From Jatrophihabitans sp035642535 (GTDB lineage: Bacteria > Actinomycetota > Actinomycetes > Mycobacteriales > Jatrophihabitantaceae): 64,000 nt of DNA. This document shows positions 52,287 to 61,244 of this stretch, piece after piece; the first letter of the stretch is position 1, and each line of letters opens with the position of its first letter. The notes below the pieces were generated by a model. That model had not been told where the DNA came from. It did not search any database and saw only the letters and a program-made list of their open reading frames with translations. The position numbers were made by a program, and so were the translations under genes. The stretch spans positions 1 to 64,000 of the forward strand of contig DASQSE010000089.1 of NCBI GenBank assembly GCA_035642535.1, in the 5' to 3' direction.

Positions 52287-52670
52287 TTAGCCGCAGAAGC
52301 TGTTGCCGCAGGCGCATCCGCTCGACGCGTTGGGATTGTCGATGGTGAAGCCCTGCTGCTCGATCGTGTCGGTGAAGTCGACCGTGGCGCCGCCGAGGTA
52401 GGGGGCGCTCATCCGGTCGACGACCAAGGGGACGCCGTGCCGCTCGAGCTCGATGTCGCCGTCGAGGCTGCGCTCGTCGAAGAAGAGCTGATACTGCAGA
52501 CCGGAGCAGCCGCCGGGCTGCACCGCCACGCGCAACCGGAGGTCGTCGCGGCCCTCCTGGTCGAGCAGGGCGCGTACCTTGACCGCGGCCGCCTCGGTGA
52601 GCGCCATTTCCTTGGCCGGTGCGTCGGCGGGTGCGCTCGTAAGCTCGACAGGGCTTTCGGTGCTCGTCAT
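52287..52670 (-). CDS. erpA: Iron-sulfur cluster insertion protein (ErpA/HesB/IscA type)
   Basis: A 127-residue A-type carrier that transfers Fe-S clusters to apoproteins. The three conserved cysteines are C55 (GGCSG), C119 and C121 (SSGCACG); a further C126 sits just before the C-terminus. A variable N-terminal tail of about 20 residues precedes the fold. The ATG has a GGGAG upstream. The likely counterpart is Rv2204c, and supply of Fe-S clusters to the Rieske protein is a plausible but unproven link. Confidence 0.92.
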   Translation of the reverse strand: MTSTESPVELTSAPADAPAKEMALTEAAAVKVRALLDQEGRDDLRLRVAVQPGGCSGLQYQLFFDERSLDGDIELERHGVPLVVDRMSAPYLGGATVDFTDTIEQQGFTIDNPNASSGCACGNSFCG

Positions 52671-52734
52671 GGTGCTCCCAGCAGGATTCGGTTTCAGCGA
52701 TGCCTTTGCAACCGGATCTTTCCGGCAACCATTC

Positions 52735-52747
52735 CATGGTAACCATG
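52735..52747. promoter_or_regulatory. Small palindrome in erpA/DUF3043 divergent region
   Basis: CATGGT-A-ACCATG is a palindrome of two 6-base arms around one central base, located in the 196-bp gap between the divergent erpA and DUF3043 genes. It could be a regulator site; chance occurrence is possible. Confidence 0.3.
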
Positions 52748-52866
52748 ACTCCGACGTCCGCTATGGACCTAGGGCCCTGATTACGCAAAAGCTCCGAGCC
52801 CGCATCGGCGCGCACGCCCGCTGACACTGGCCCGGATGGCCGCGCTGCCGTAGGTATTCTGGGCGC

Positions 52867-53478
52867 GTGAAGCTGACCCGCCGCGCGAAGCCGGCCGAGG
52901 CCGAGGCCGAGACGGTCGCCGACGACGCCACCGACACCGAAGCGGCGACAAGTAAGGGTCGGCCGACGCCGAAACGGCGGGATTCGCAGGGGCGGCGCGG
53001 GCCGGTGTCGGCGCCGAGGACCCGAAAAGAGGCGTACGCGCGGCAGAAGCAACTCGCCAAGCAGCAGAAGACTGCGCGGTCCACCGCGAAGCCACGCTCG
53101 GCGGCCGAGCAGCGCGCCGCCCTCAAGCGCGGCGATCCGAGCGTGCTGCCGCGCCGCGACCAGGGCAAGACCCGCAAGCTTGCGCGCGACTACGTCGATT
53201 CACACCGGATGATGAGCAACTACCTGCTCGTGCTGTTCCCGCTCATGATCGCGGGTATCGCGCTGCCGCAGTTGCAGCTGGTGGTGCTCGCCGTGTTCGT
53301 CGCGCTGCTGGTCGAGTGGTATTTCGTGGGCCGGCGCATCCGCGCGATGTCGATGAAGCGCTTCGGCGAGGCGCAGGGCGGCAACATGTCGATCGGCTTC
53401 TACGCCGGCAGTCGCGCGTACCTGCCGCGCCGGTGGCGACTGCCGGCCCCGCAGGTCGAACGCGGCGATCCGATCTGA
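52867..53478 (+). CDS. DUF3043-family membrane protein
   Basis: A 203-residue actinobacterial protein. The N-terminal 110 residues are highly charged and basic (RTRKEAYARQKQLAKQQKTARS), then DYVDSHRMMSNYLLVLFPLMI starts two transmembrane helices at about 115-155, and the C-terminal conserved block is RRIRAMSMKRFGE to GSRAYLPRRWR. The order erpA-DUF3043 is conserved in mycobacteria. GTG start. Function unknown. Confidence 0.85.
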   Translation: MKLTRRAKPAEAEAETVADDATDTEAATSKGRPTPKRRDSQGRRGPVSAPRTRKEAYARQKQLAKQQKTARSTAKPRSAAEQRAALKRGDPSVLPRRDQGKTRKLARDYVDSHRMMSNYLLVLFPLMIAGIALPQLQLVVLAVFVALLVEWYFVGRRIRAMSMKRFGEAQGGNMSIGFYAGSRAYLPRRWRLPAPQVERGDPI

Positions 53479-53495
53479 CCCGATCTCCCGTTCCC

Positions 53496-54353
53496 ATGGC
53501 GCGCGTGGCGGTCACCGGCAGCAGCGGCAAGCTGGGTCGGGTCGTGGTCGACCATCTCGTCGAACACGGCTGGGACGTAGTCGCGCTCGATCGCGTGCCA
53601 TCGCCGCGCGCCGACGTCGTGTCCTCGATCGTCGACCTCACCGACTTCGGCGAGGCGGTCGAGGCGATCAGCGGGATCGACGACCGGCACCAAGGTGTCG
53701 ACGCGCTCGTGCACCTCGCCGCGATCCCCGCCCCCGGCCTGTTGCCGAACGCCGCCACCTTCGCCAACAACGTCACCGCGTCCTACAACGTGTACGCCGC
53801 GGCCGTCCGCGCCGGCGTCCGCAAGATCGTCTGGGCGTCGAGCGAGACGGTGCTCGGGCTGCCGTTCGACGAGCCGCCGCCCTACGTCCCAGTGGACGAG
53901 GAGTACCCGCCGCGGCCGAACAGCACCTACTCGCTCGTGAAGACGCTCGAGGAGGAGATGGCACGTCAGCTGTGCCGGTGGTACCCGGATCTCTCGATGA
54001 CGGGGCTGCGGTTCAGCAACGTCATGTATCCCGAGGACTACGCGCGGTTCCCCTCCTACGACGCCGACGCCGCGCTACGGAAGTGGAACCTGTGGGGCTA
54101 CATCGACGCGCGCGACGGTGCGCAGGCCGTGCGCCGCGCGCTCGAGAATCGCAGCGTCGGGCCGGACGTCTTCATCATCGCCAACGCCGACACGGTGATG
54201 TCCCGCCCCAATGCAGAGCTGCTCGCCGAGGTGTTTCCGGACGTGCCGCTCGCAAAACCGGTCGGATCGCATGAGACGCTGCTGTCGATCGACAAGGCCC
54301 GCCGGGTCCTCGGCTACGAACCGCAACATTCGTGGCGTGCCGAATCAGATTGA
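53496..54353 (+). CDS. NAD(P)-dependent epimerase/dehydratase (SDR family)
   Basis: A 285-residue extended short-chain dehydrogenase. The Rossmann motif is GSSGKLGRV, followed by HLAAIPAPG, the catalytic Ser-Tyr-Lys set (SSE, then YSLVK), and a substrate domain. The pattern resembles uronate dehydrogenases and other sugar epimerases, but the substrate cannot be assigned. No overlap or obvious partner with neighbours. Confidence 0.8.
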   Translation: MARVAVTGSSGKLGRVVVDHLVEHGWDVVALDRVPSPRADVVSSIVDLTDFGEAVEAISGIDDRHQGVDALVHLAAIPAPGLLPNAATFANNVTASYNVYAAAVRAGVRKIVWASSETVLGLPFDEPPPYVPVDEEYPPRPNSTYSLVKTLEEEMARQLCRWYPDLSMTGLRFSNVMYPEDYARFPSYDADAALRKWNLWGYIDARDGAQAVRRALENRSVGPDVFIIANADTVMSRPNAELLAEVFPDVPLAKPVGSHETLLSIDKARRVLGYEPQHSWRAESD

Positions 54354-54475
54354 GTCACGCTGCGCAACTGCGGGCTCAGACGGGTATCACCCTGGCATCA
54401 GAGTCCAACGTCGAGGACGAGGAGTAGCGCGCCCGGGGGCGTCCGAAGGGGCGCGGCGCCGGGAGGTGGCGATAC

Positions 54476-54883
54476 GTGGGGCAGATGCGGGCGTCGTTCG
54501 ACATTCCGGCCACGCCGGCCGGCCCGGCCGGCGCGCGACATGCTGTCGCTGCGCTGTTGCCCATCTGGGGGCTCGCTTCGCTGATCGCGGATGCCGAGCT
54601 GGTGGTGAGCGAGTTGGTCACCAATGCGATCCAGCATGCCCCGGGCACGGACACCGTCGAGCTCGAGTTGGTCGCACACGCCGATTGGCTGCACATCTCG
54701 CTCGCCGACGGGTCGGTGGCCGAACCGACGGTCGCGGAGCTGGACCGCGAGGCGCTGGGCGGCCGCGGGATGCGGATCGTCGCCGCTCTCGGTCAACGGT
54801 GGGGTGCGGAGGTGTACCGCGGCGGCAAGCGGGTGTGGGTGGACCTCGTCCGACCGGATGGCGCAATCGCACCTCGCCGGTGA
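54476..54883 (+). CDS. HATPase_c-domain protein (anti-sigma-factor kinase-like)
   Basis: A 135-residue single-domain GHKL ATPase of the RsbW/SpoIIAB-like type abundant in actinobacteria. The N-box is ELVVSELVTNAIQHA, the G1 region is SLADGS and the G2 is GGRGMRIV. It lacks any sensor or phosphoacceptor part, so it probably acts by binding a sigma factor or anti-anti-sigma factor. Starts at GTG 54476. No partner gene is adjacent. Confidence 0.8.
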   Translation: MGQMRASFDIPATPAGPAGARHAVAALLPIWGLASLIADAELVVSELVTNAIQHAPGTDTVELELVAHADWLHISLADGSVAEPTVAELDREALGGRGMRIVAALGQRWGAEVYRGGKRVWVDLVRPDGAIAPRR

Positions 54884-54916
54884 TGCAGGCGCCGCCGTGC
54901 CGGGTATACCGCCGTC

Positions 54917-56554
54917 GTGGCTCGTCTTCTGATCGGTCCCGTTCTGCGCCACGTCGGCCGTACCGACGCCACCGTCTGGGTGGAGACGGACACGCCGTGC
55001 GAGGTGACGGTGCTGGGCACCCGCGAACACACCTGGACGGTGGCCGGGCACCACTACGCGCTGGTGGTGCTGACCGACCTCGAACCCGGCAGCACCGTCC
55101 CGTACGAGGTTCACCTCGACGGTGAGCCGGCATGGCCGCCGCTGACCGGTGACCGGCCGGCGTCGGTGATCCGCACGCTCGGCGACGAACGCTCGTTGCG
55201 CATCGCGTTCGGCTCGTGCCGCTACGGCCGGGTCGCGGTCAAGCTCGACGACCCGCACTTCGACGTGGATGCCCTTGCCTGCATCGCGCGCCGGATGGTC
55301 GGCAAGCCGCAGCAGACCTGGCCGGACGCCTTGCTGATGCTCGGCGACCAGGTGTACGCGGACGAGACGTCGGAGGCCACGAGGCGCCGCATCCGCGCCA
55401 GGCGCGACATCACGCAGGGCGCAAAGGACCAGGTGGCCGACTTCGAGGAGTACACCTGGCTCTACCTCGAGTCGTGGACCGACCCGGACGTGCGCTGGTT
55501 GCTGTCCACCGTGCCGAGTTCGATGATCTTCGACGACCACGACGTGCGCGACGACTGGAACACCTCTCACTCGTGGCGCGAGGACATGCGCCGCACGTCC
55601 TGGTGGCAGGACCGCATCGCCGGCGGGCTGTCCTCTTACTGGGTCTACCAGCACATCGGCAACCTCTCGCCGGACGACCTCGCGAAGGACGACCTGTACC
55701 AGCGGGTGCGCTCGTACGACGGGGACGCCGAGCCGCTGCTGCGCGAGTTCGTCGAGGCTGCGGACCGGGAGGCCGACGGCGCGAAGGGCGCGCGGTGGTC
55801 GTTCCGCCGCGACTTCGGCCGGACCCGCGTGGTCATCATCGACTCCCGGTGCGGACGGATCCTCGCCGACGGGGCGCGCAGCATGGTGAGCGAGGACGAG
55901 TTCGCCTGGATCGCGGAGCAGGTGGACGGCGACTACGACCATCTTCTGCTCGGCACGTCGCTGCCCTGGCTGCTCCCCCGCGCGTTGCACGACCTGGAGG
56001 CGTGGAACGAGGCCATGGCCTCGGGCGAACACGGTCGGCGCCGGGCTCGCTTTGCCGAGCGGCTGCGTCGCGCCGCCGACCTCGAGCACTGGGCGGCGTT
56101 CGGGCGCTCGTTCGAAGCGTTGACCGGCCTGCTGGGCGAGGTGGCCAGGGGCGAGCGCAGCCCCGACCGGCCGCCGGCCTCCGTGTGCGTGCTCTCCGGC
56201 GATGTCCACCACGCCTACGCCGCCCAGGCGCAGTATCGCGACGCGACGCCCGCGCCCGTCTACCAGCTCACCTGCTCGCCGCTGCACAACTTCGTGCCGC
56301 GAGCGATGAAAGTTACGTTCCGCGCGGCCTGGAGCCCGGTTGCCGAACGCGTCATGAGCAACCTCCTTCGGTTGTCGGGCCCGGTGCCACGTCCCTCGCT
56401 GGAGTGGAAGCGGCTGCACGGGCCGTCGTTCGGCAACGAGATCGCGACGCTGCTGATCGACGGGCGCCAGGCGGAGTTCGTGCTCGAGCGCTCTGCGTCA
56501 TCCGACGAGTCGGGCGACTTGCGCGAACTCGTGCGATTGCAACTGGCGCGCTGA
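54917..56554 (+). CDS. PhoD-type alkaline phosphatase family protein
   Basis: A 545-residue metallophosphatase. An N-terminal fibronectin-like domain (WVETDTPCEVTVLG) precedes the catalytic PhoD domain with FGSCRYG, LMLGDQVYADE, FDDHDVRDDWN, GTSLPWL and GDVHHAY, which supply the Fe/Ca ligands of this family. No signal peptide or Tat motif is seen at the N-terminus, unlike secreted PhoD enzymes, so it may be cytoplasmic or exported in another way. GTG start. Confidence 0.85.
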   Translation: MARLLIGPVLRHVGRTDATVWVETDTPCEVTVLGTREHTWTVAGHHYALVVLTDLEPGSTVPYEVHLDGEPAWPPLTGDRPASVIRTLGDERSLRIAFGSCRYGRVAVKLDDPHFDVDALACIARRMVGKPQQTWPDALLMLGDQVYADETSEATRRRIRARRDITQGAKDQVADFEEYTWLYLESWTDPDVRWLLSTVPSSMIFDDHDVRDDWNTSHSWREDMRRTSWWQDRIAGGLSSYWVYQHIGNLSPDDLAKDDLYQRVRSYDGDAEPLLREFVEAADREADGAKGARWSFRRDFGRTRVVIIDSRCGRILADGARSMVSEDEFAWIAEQVDGDYDHLLLGTSLPWLLPRALHDLEAWNEAMASGEHGRRRARFAERLRRAADLEHWAAFGRSFEALTGLLGEVARGERSPDRPPASVCVLSGDVHHAYAAQAQYRDATPAPVYQLTCSPLHNFVPRAMKVTFRAAWSPVAERVMSNLLRLSGPVPRPSLEWKRLHGPSFGNEIATLLIDGRQAEFVLERSASSDESGDLRELVRLQLAR

Positions 56555-56573
56555 ACCGGCTCCGCGCGATCCG

Positions 56574-57107
56574 TCAGCGGCCCGTCGTGCCGTCGATGGC
56601 CTCACGAAGCAGATCGGCGTGGCCGTTGTGCCGCGCGTATTCGCCGATCATGTGGACGTACACCATCCGCAGCGAGAACGGCTCGCCGTCGAAGTCGAAG
56701 GTGTCCGCGAAATCCAAGCCCGCGACCGCCGCATCGGCGCTGCGCCACTCGTCCTGCAGTCGCCGGACCGCGTCGGGCGCCTCGGCCGGGTCGAGCGCGT
56801 CGTAGTCGTGGTCCTTGCCGAGCGCGAGGTCGTACATCGGCGCGATGCCCTCGCCGGCGGCGCGCTGCCGGAACCAGATCCGCTCCACCTTCGCGACGTG
56901 GCGCACGAGTCCGAGCAGCGAGAGGTTGGACGACGGGAGCGGACGATCGGCCAACTGCTCGCCGGTCAGGCCGGCGCAGATGTTGAGCAGGGTGCTGCGC
57001 TGCCAGCCGAGATAACCCTCGAGTATCGGCCGGTCGGACCCGGTGAGCGGTCCGTCGACGGGTGCGGGCGCGGGAACTGTCCATGTCGTGCGCATCGTCA
57101 TCGTCAT
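56574..57107 (-). CDS. DinB-family protein (DUF664 type)
   Basis: A 177-residue four-helix-bundle protein of the DinB/mycothiol-dependent enzyme superfamily. The putative metal-binding histidines lie in GLVRHVAKVER and in the C-terminal YVHMIGEYARHNGHADLLRE helix, a clear family signature. Its ATG overlaps the stop of the LuxR-type regulator gene. Reaction unknown; family members include mycothiol transferases. Confidence 0.85.
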   Translation of the reverse strand: MTMTMRTTWTVPAPAPVDGPLTGSDRPILEGYLGWQRSTLLNICAGLTGEQLADRPLPSSNLSLLGLVRHVAKVERIWFRQRAAGEGIAPMYDLALGKDHDYDALDPAEAPDAVRRLQDEWRSADAAVAGLDFADTFDFDGEPFSLRMVYVHMIGEYARHNGHADLLREAIDGTTGR

Positions 57108-57751
57108 CCGTTCAAATAGGCGAGCACGGCGAGCACCCGGCGGTTGTCGTCCTCGGACTGCGGCAGACCCAGTCGGTTGAAGATGCTGTTCGTGTGCTTG
57201 CTGACCGCCTTCTCGGTTACGAACAGCCGGCCCGCGATCGCCGCGTTGGATCGCCCCTCGGCCATGAGCGCGAGCACTTCCCGCTCGCGCGGAGTCAGCG
57301 TCTGCAGCGGCTCGTCGATCGCGGAGCGCCTGGTGAGCAGTTGGGCCACCACCTCGGGATCCATCGCGGTGCCCCCAGCCGCGACCTGGCGCACCGCGTC
57401 GACGAACTGGCCGACGTTGAACACCCGGTCCTTGAGCAGGTAGCCGACCCCGCCGGAGCGGTCGCCCAGCAACTCCCGCGCGTAGCGCTGCTCCACGTAC
57501 TGCGACAGGACGAGGATCGGCAGCCCGGGCACCTGTGCGCGCGCCTCGATCGCCGCCTTCAGCCCCTCGTCGGTGAACGTCGGCGGCAGCCGCACGTCGA
57601 CGATCCCGACGTCCGGCTTGTGCGTCGTCAGGGCGCGCAGCAGCGACGGCCCGTTGTCGACGGCCTCGACGACCTCGCAGTCGTGCGTTTCGAGCAGCCT
57701 GATCAGGCCTTCCCGGAGGAGGGCAAGGTCCTCTGCGATCACCACCCGCAC
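57104..57751 (-). CDS. LuxR/NarL-family response regulator
   Basis: A 215-residue regulator. The receiver domain has E7-D8, phosphoacceptor D52 (GIVDVRLPP) and Lys in YLLKDRVFNV; the LuxR helix-turn-helix begins TLTPREREVLALMAEG. A LLKDRV...GGTAMDPEVV pattern is common in regulators paired with a DUF-type sensor kinase and an MMPL transporter. Such a kinase and transporter lie at 60.1-63.5 kb, so this is their likely partner. Overlaps dinB by ATGA. Confidence 0.9.
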   Translation of the reverse strand: MRVVIAEDLALLREGLIRLLETHDCEVVEAVDNGPSLLRALTTHKPDVGIVDVRLPPTFTDEGLKAAIEARAQVPGLPILVLSQYVEQRYARELLGDRSGGVGYLLKDRVFNVGQFVDAVRQVAAGGTAMDPEVVAQLLTRRSAIDEPLQTLTPREREVLALMAEGRSNAAIAGRLFVTEKAVSKHTNSIFNRLGLPQSEDDNRRVLAVLAYLNG

Positions 57752-57798
57752 GGCAGCACGATAACGACTGCGGTCGGCCCGCCGCCGCGGCCTGCGGA

Positions 57799-58464
57799 CT
57801 AGGCCCGCTTCGTGGTGCCGGCCAGGACGACCTGACCGCTCGAGTCCTCACCAGCTCCGACGACCTGCCGAGTGATCGTGAACGTCGTGAAATCAGCCGG
57901 CGACACGGCCGACCAGAGCGTGACGTCCCGGCCGTCGTTGAACGTCCCGACCGGGACCAATACGCCGTCGGCGCTCTTGAGCCAGGCCTCGTAGTAGCGT
58001 CCGTTGTCGCGCCGGGGCAGCCCGTCGGCATGCAGTTCGATGCGCCATCCGCTGGTGCTCTTCGTGAGCGTGACGTCGCCTGATGCGTTTGGCTGGAGTT
58101 CGGTCGCGGCCAGCGTCGCCGCGAACTTTTCGGGATTGCTGGTGGTGCGCGTGCCGAAGAAGACACCCAGTGCGAGGGCGATGATCACCGCCGCGGCCGC
58201 ACTCAACATGATCCAGCGCCGGTGGCTCGCGCGCCGCACCGCATGCAGCGGCGTCGGGCCAGTGGCCGGGTTCTCTCGCGCGGCCGCGACCGCAGCCACG
58301 ACGCGCTCGCCCAACTCGGCCGGCGGTTCGGCCCACAGGGCGTGATCGGCGAGCAGGCCGCGCAGGTCGTCGAGCGCCGCGACATCGCTGGCCGGCAAGG
58401 CGACGGGTTCGTGCGCAGCGGCGTCGTCGCCCGCGAGGTAGGCGGCGCGCTGGTCGTCGGTCAC
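57799..58464 (-). CDS. Anti-sigma factor (RskA-like)
   Basis: A 221-residue membrane protein. The N-terminal cytosolic half binds the sigma factor but has no zinc-binding HxxxCxxC, one transmembrane helix is at about 95-117 (IMLSAAAAVIIALALGVFFGT), and the external part has the RskA-type anti-sigma-K fold (GWRIELHADGLP, YYEAWLKSADGVLVPVGTF). The GTG start lies 2 bp after the sigma gene stop, so both are in one operon. Release of the sigma factor probably involves regulated proteolysis. Confidence 0.85.
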   Translation of the reverse strand: MTDDQRAAYLAGDDAAAHEPVALPASDVAALDDLRGLLADHALWAEPPAELGERVVAAVAAARENPATGPTPLHAVRRASHRRWIMLSAAAAVIIALALGVFFGTRTTSNPEKFAATLAATELQPNASGDVTLTKSTSGWRIELHADGLPRRDNGRYYEAWLKSADGVLVPVGTFNDGRDVTLWSAVSPADFTTFTITRQVVGAGEDSSGQVVLAGTTKRA

Positions 58465-58466
58465 GA

Positions 58467-59042
58467 TCAACCTCCCGCTTCCCGCGACGGGGCGCCCGGA
58501 CCGCCCGCCCGCAGATGATCCAGCAAGCCGACGAGACGTCGATGCGCTCGGTGTGTCCTCGACTTGACGGTACCTACCGGTACGCCGAGTCGCGTGGCGA
58601 TCTGGCTGTGGGTCAGTCCCGTGAAGTGCTGCAGCCGGACCAATTGCGCCTCGTCCGGAGGCAGCGAATCGACTGCACGACGCACCTCCCAGACCTCGTA
58701 GATCTGCTCGGCCGAGGGCGGTGCGCTGGCCAGCAGCGGCTCGGCCGCTTCGAGGCTCGCGTGTCCGCGGTTGCGCCGGGACTGCCGGTAGATGTCGATC
58801 GCCGCGCGGCGGGCGATCGTCGCGAGCCATGGCCCGAGCGCTTGAGTGGGGTCGAATCGGTGCGCCGAACGCCACGCCTGGACGAACGCCTGCTGGGTTG
58901 CGTCCTCGGCCAGCCCCGAGTCACCGAGCACTTTGTAGGCAACCGCGTAGACGAGCCGGCCGTAGCTCTCATAGACGGCGCGGACGCTGTCCGGGTCGCC
59001 CGCTGCGAAATCGGCCGCCAGCTGGGCGTCCCCCGATGCCAC
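58467..59042 (-). CDS. ECF RNA polymerase sigma factor (SigK/RpoE-like)
   Basis: A 191-residue sigma-70-family factor of the ECF type. Region 2 has VYESYGRLVYAVAYKVLGD and the AEDATQQAFVQAWRSAHRFD helix; region 4 has LPPDEAQLVRLQHFTGLTHSQIATRLGVPVGTVKSRTHRAH. The GTG at 59042 is favoured by an upstream AGGG at good spacing; another GTG three codons earlier is possible. It is encoded with its RskA-like anti-sigma factor. Target genes may include the secreted protein gene at 59.4 kb. Confidence 0.9.
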   Translation of the reverse strand: MASGDAQLAADFAAGDPDSVRAVYESYGRLVYAVAYKVLGDSGLAEDATQQAFVQAWRSAHRFDPTQALGPWLATIARRAAIDIYRQSRRNRGHASLEAAEPLLASAPPSAEQIYEVWEVRRAVDSLPPDEAQLVRLQHFTGLTHSQIATRLGVPVGTVKSRTHRAHRRLVGLLDHLRAGGPGAPSREAGG

Positions 59043-59366
59043 GTCGAGCACCCTACCCGCGCCCGCTCGCAATGTGGGCCTCCCGCCACGACTGTCGGCA
59101 TCGCGTAGTAGGTACGTACGTCGGGACGGCACCGGTTCGCGTTCGCATCGGTCCCCCTCGAAATATCTGTCTGCGCCTGCTGCCGGGACCTACGGGATCC
59201 TGCCGCACCGGGCGCACGCGGACATCCGTGCCGAGCACGCATTCGGCACGCAATCCGGTAACGGGTGACGGGAGCAGAACCTGGCCGAGAACCGATCGCG
59301 GGACAAGCCGCGTACCCCTGCCGAACGCGTCGAGACGGCCTCGGCGCAGCACACTCGGAGGAACGC
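59043..59366. other. Intergenic region between sigma factor and secreted-protein gene
   Basis: This 324-bp divergent gap holds the promoters of the sigma-factor operon and of the secreted-protein gene. I see no convincing gene, no clear ECF consensus pair, and only a GTACGTAC palindrome (59112-59119) and an A/T-rich CGAAATATCTG word (59159-59169) that could belong to a promoter. Confidence 0.6.
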
Positions 59367-60008
59367 ATGAAACTGTCTCTGAAGGCCGCCGCCGCCACCA
59401 CGGCCGCCGTCCTCGCCGCGGGCGGCGTGGCCACCGCGGCCACCGCCCCCAGCGCGCAGTCCGCGGGCTCGGGCCTCACGTTCCATCTCATCCGCTCGGC
59501 CGGCGCGGTCGCGGCCGGGTGCCTCGACGATGCGCGGGCAACGGTGCACGTCAAGCATGCGGGTCAGGTCGAGATCATGACGATCGACGCGCACAACCTG
59601 CCGAAGCGGACCGGCTTCGACGTCTTCATCAACCAGCTTCCGAACGCGCCGTTCGGCGTTTCGTGGTACCAGGGCGATCTGCACAGCGACAAGCACGGTG
59701 ACGCGCACGTCACCTTCATCGGGCGGTTCAGCGTCGAGACGTTCGCCGTCGCGCCGGGCAGCGGGGCGGCGCCGGTCGTGCACCACGACCCGATCGCCGA
59801 CGCCACCACCAACCCGGCCTTCGCCCCGGTGCACACCTACCACGTCGGCGTCTGGTTCAACTCGCTGCAGAAGGCCATCGACGCCGGCTGCGCCACCGAC
59901 ACCACGCTCCCGACGCCCTTCAACGGCGATCACAACGCCGGACCGCAGGCCCTGAGCACGCGGCAGTTCGACGACCGGCACGGGCCGCTGCGCCAGTTCA
60001 AGCCCTGA
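59367..60008 (+). CDS. Secreted protein of unknown function
   Basis: A 213-residue exported protein. The signal peptide covers about 1-30 (MKLSLKAAAATTAAVLAAGG, cleavage near ATA). The mature part is beta-rich with a VHVKHAGQVEIMTIDAHNLP segment, several histidines (HSDKHGDAHV, VVHHDP) that might bind a metal, and a cysteine pair (C52 and C173 region). AGGAG precedes the ATG. It is divergent from the ECF sigma gene, and its stop is followed by a strong terminator. Confidence 0.8.
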   Translation: MKLSLKAAAATTAAVLAAGGVATAATAPSAQSAGSGLTFHLIRSAGAVAAGCLDDARATVHVKHAGQVEIMTIDAHNLPKRTGFDVFINQLPNAPFGVSWYQGDLHSDKHGDAHVTFIGRFSVETFAVAPGSGAAPVVHHDPIADATTNPAFAPVHTYHVGVWFNSLQKAIDAGCATDTTLPTPFNGDHNAGPQALSTRQFDDRHGPLRQFKP

Positions 60009-60026
60009 CGAGCCGCAACCGCGGGG

Positions 60027-60064
60027 AGAGACTGGCCCGGTCAACGCAGACCGGGCCAGTCTCT
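60027..60064. terminator. Bidirectional hairpin terminator
   Basis: A perfect 16-bp stem (AGAGACTGGCCCGGTC with its complement) closes a 6-base loop between the convergent secreted-protein gene (end 60008) and histidine-kinase gene (end 60078). No extended U-tract is present on either strand, apart from a short TTGTGCTT on the right. Confidence 0.9.
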
Positions 60065-60077
60065 TGTGCTTCCCGGG

Positions 60078-61244
60078 TCACCCCTTCCCGGCAGACGGCA
60101 GCGTCTTCGGCGTCGACCACGCGCCGGGCAGCACGATGACGACCTCGGTCGGCCCGCCGGGCGGGCTGTCGACGGTCAACACACCGTCGAATGCGGACAG
60201 CCGTCGCGCGATGCCACGCAGCCCGGTGCCGCGGCTCGCGTCCGCACCGCCGATCCCGTCGTCCTCGACGCGCAACTCGATGTCGTTCGCCACCCGGTTC
60301 AGCCGGATCGTCACCTGCTTCGCCGATGCGTGCTTGACGACGTTGGTCAGCGCCTCGGCTGCCGCGAAGTACGTCGCGGATTCGACCGGCGCCGGCAACC
60401 GTCCCGAGATGTCGCTGCGCACGTCCACCGGCACCGGCACCGCCGTGGCGAGTGCCCGCACCGCCTCGACGAGCCCCCGGTCGGCCAGCACCGGCGGGTG
60501 GATGCCGCGCACAAGTTCGCGCAGCTCGGCCAGCGCGTCCGTGGCCGTGTCCCGTGCCTCGCTCAACAGCGACTTCGCCATCTCCGGGTCCCGTTCGAGC
60601 TGCTCCTGGGCGAGTCCCAGATTCATGCCGATCGCCACCAGCCGCGCCTGCGCCCCGTCGTGCAGATCGCGCTCGATGCGGCGCAGTTCCGCCGCTTGGG
60701 TGTCGACGGTCTCGGCGCGCGACTCGGTGAGTTGTTCCACCCGCAGCGCGAGCCGGCTCTTCTCCGAGACCGACAGCAGCGCGCGGGACAACGCCGCGTG
60801 GGCGCGCACGGCCATGCCGGGCGGCAGCCACCAGAAGATCAGATCGAGGACCGCCTCGACGATCCCGATGATGCCGAGCGCCAGGCCGACCGTTCCGTTG
60901 GCCATGAGCCACACGGCGTCGCGCCGCCGGGCCGGATCGCGGAACAGCGCCTGCACCCGAACCAGCAGGTTGCCCGAGCGCGAGGCGAGGTAGGGACTCT
61001 CGATGGTTCCCTTGCCGTCGATGTTCGTCAGCCGGCGGCGATAGAACTGGGCGATCGGACGGGCCACCGCCATCGCGACCAGCAGTATCGGGATGCCGAC
61101 CCATACGACGATCAGCGCCGAGCCGAGGACGGTGAGGATGAACATCACCAGGCTCACCGCGGCGAACGCGGTGACGACGGGCGCCCACCACAGCAGCCGC
61201 ACTCGCAACTTCAACGCGCCGATCACGCCTTCATCCTGACGCAT
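60078..61244 (-). CDS. Sensor histidine kinase (NarL type)
   Basis: A 388-residue membrane kinase. Four hydrophobic segments in two pairs (about 20-65 and 115-145) form a sensor domain like PF13796. The phosphoacceptor is H195 in RRIERDLHDGAQARLVAIGMN. The ATPase part has TNVVKHA (N-box) and GTGLRGIARR. The ATG is at 61242-61244. It is divergent from the MMPL transporter gene, whose expression it may control together with the regulator at 57.1 kb. Confidence 0.9.
   Translation of the reverse strand: MRQDEGVIGALKLRVRLLWWAPVVTAFAAVSLVMFILTVLGSALIVVWVGIPILLVAMAVARPIAQFYRRRLTNIDGKGTIESPYLASRSGNLLVRVQALFRDPARRRDAVWLMANGTVGLALGIIGIVEAVLDLIFWWLPPGMAVRAHAALSRALLSVSEKSRLALRVEQLTESRAETVDTQAAELRRIERDLHDGAQARLVAIGMNLGLAQEQLERDPEMAKSLLSEARDTATDALAELRELVRGIHPPVLADRGLVEAVRALATAVPVPVDVRSDISGRLPAPVESATYFAAAEALTNVVKHASAKQVTIRLNRVANDIELRVEDDGIGGADASRGTGLRGIARRLSAFDGVLTVDSPPGGPTEVVIVLPGAWSTPKTLPSAGKG

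Noticed and set aside
58467..59132. Longer start for the ECF sigma factor at 59132
   Set aside because: The extra N-terminal residues are not sigma-like and there is no ribosome-binding site at that position; GTG 59042 has one.
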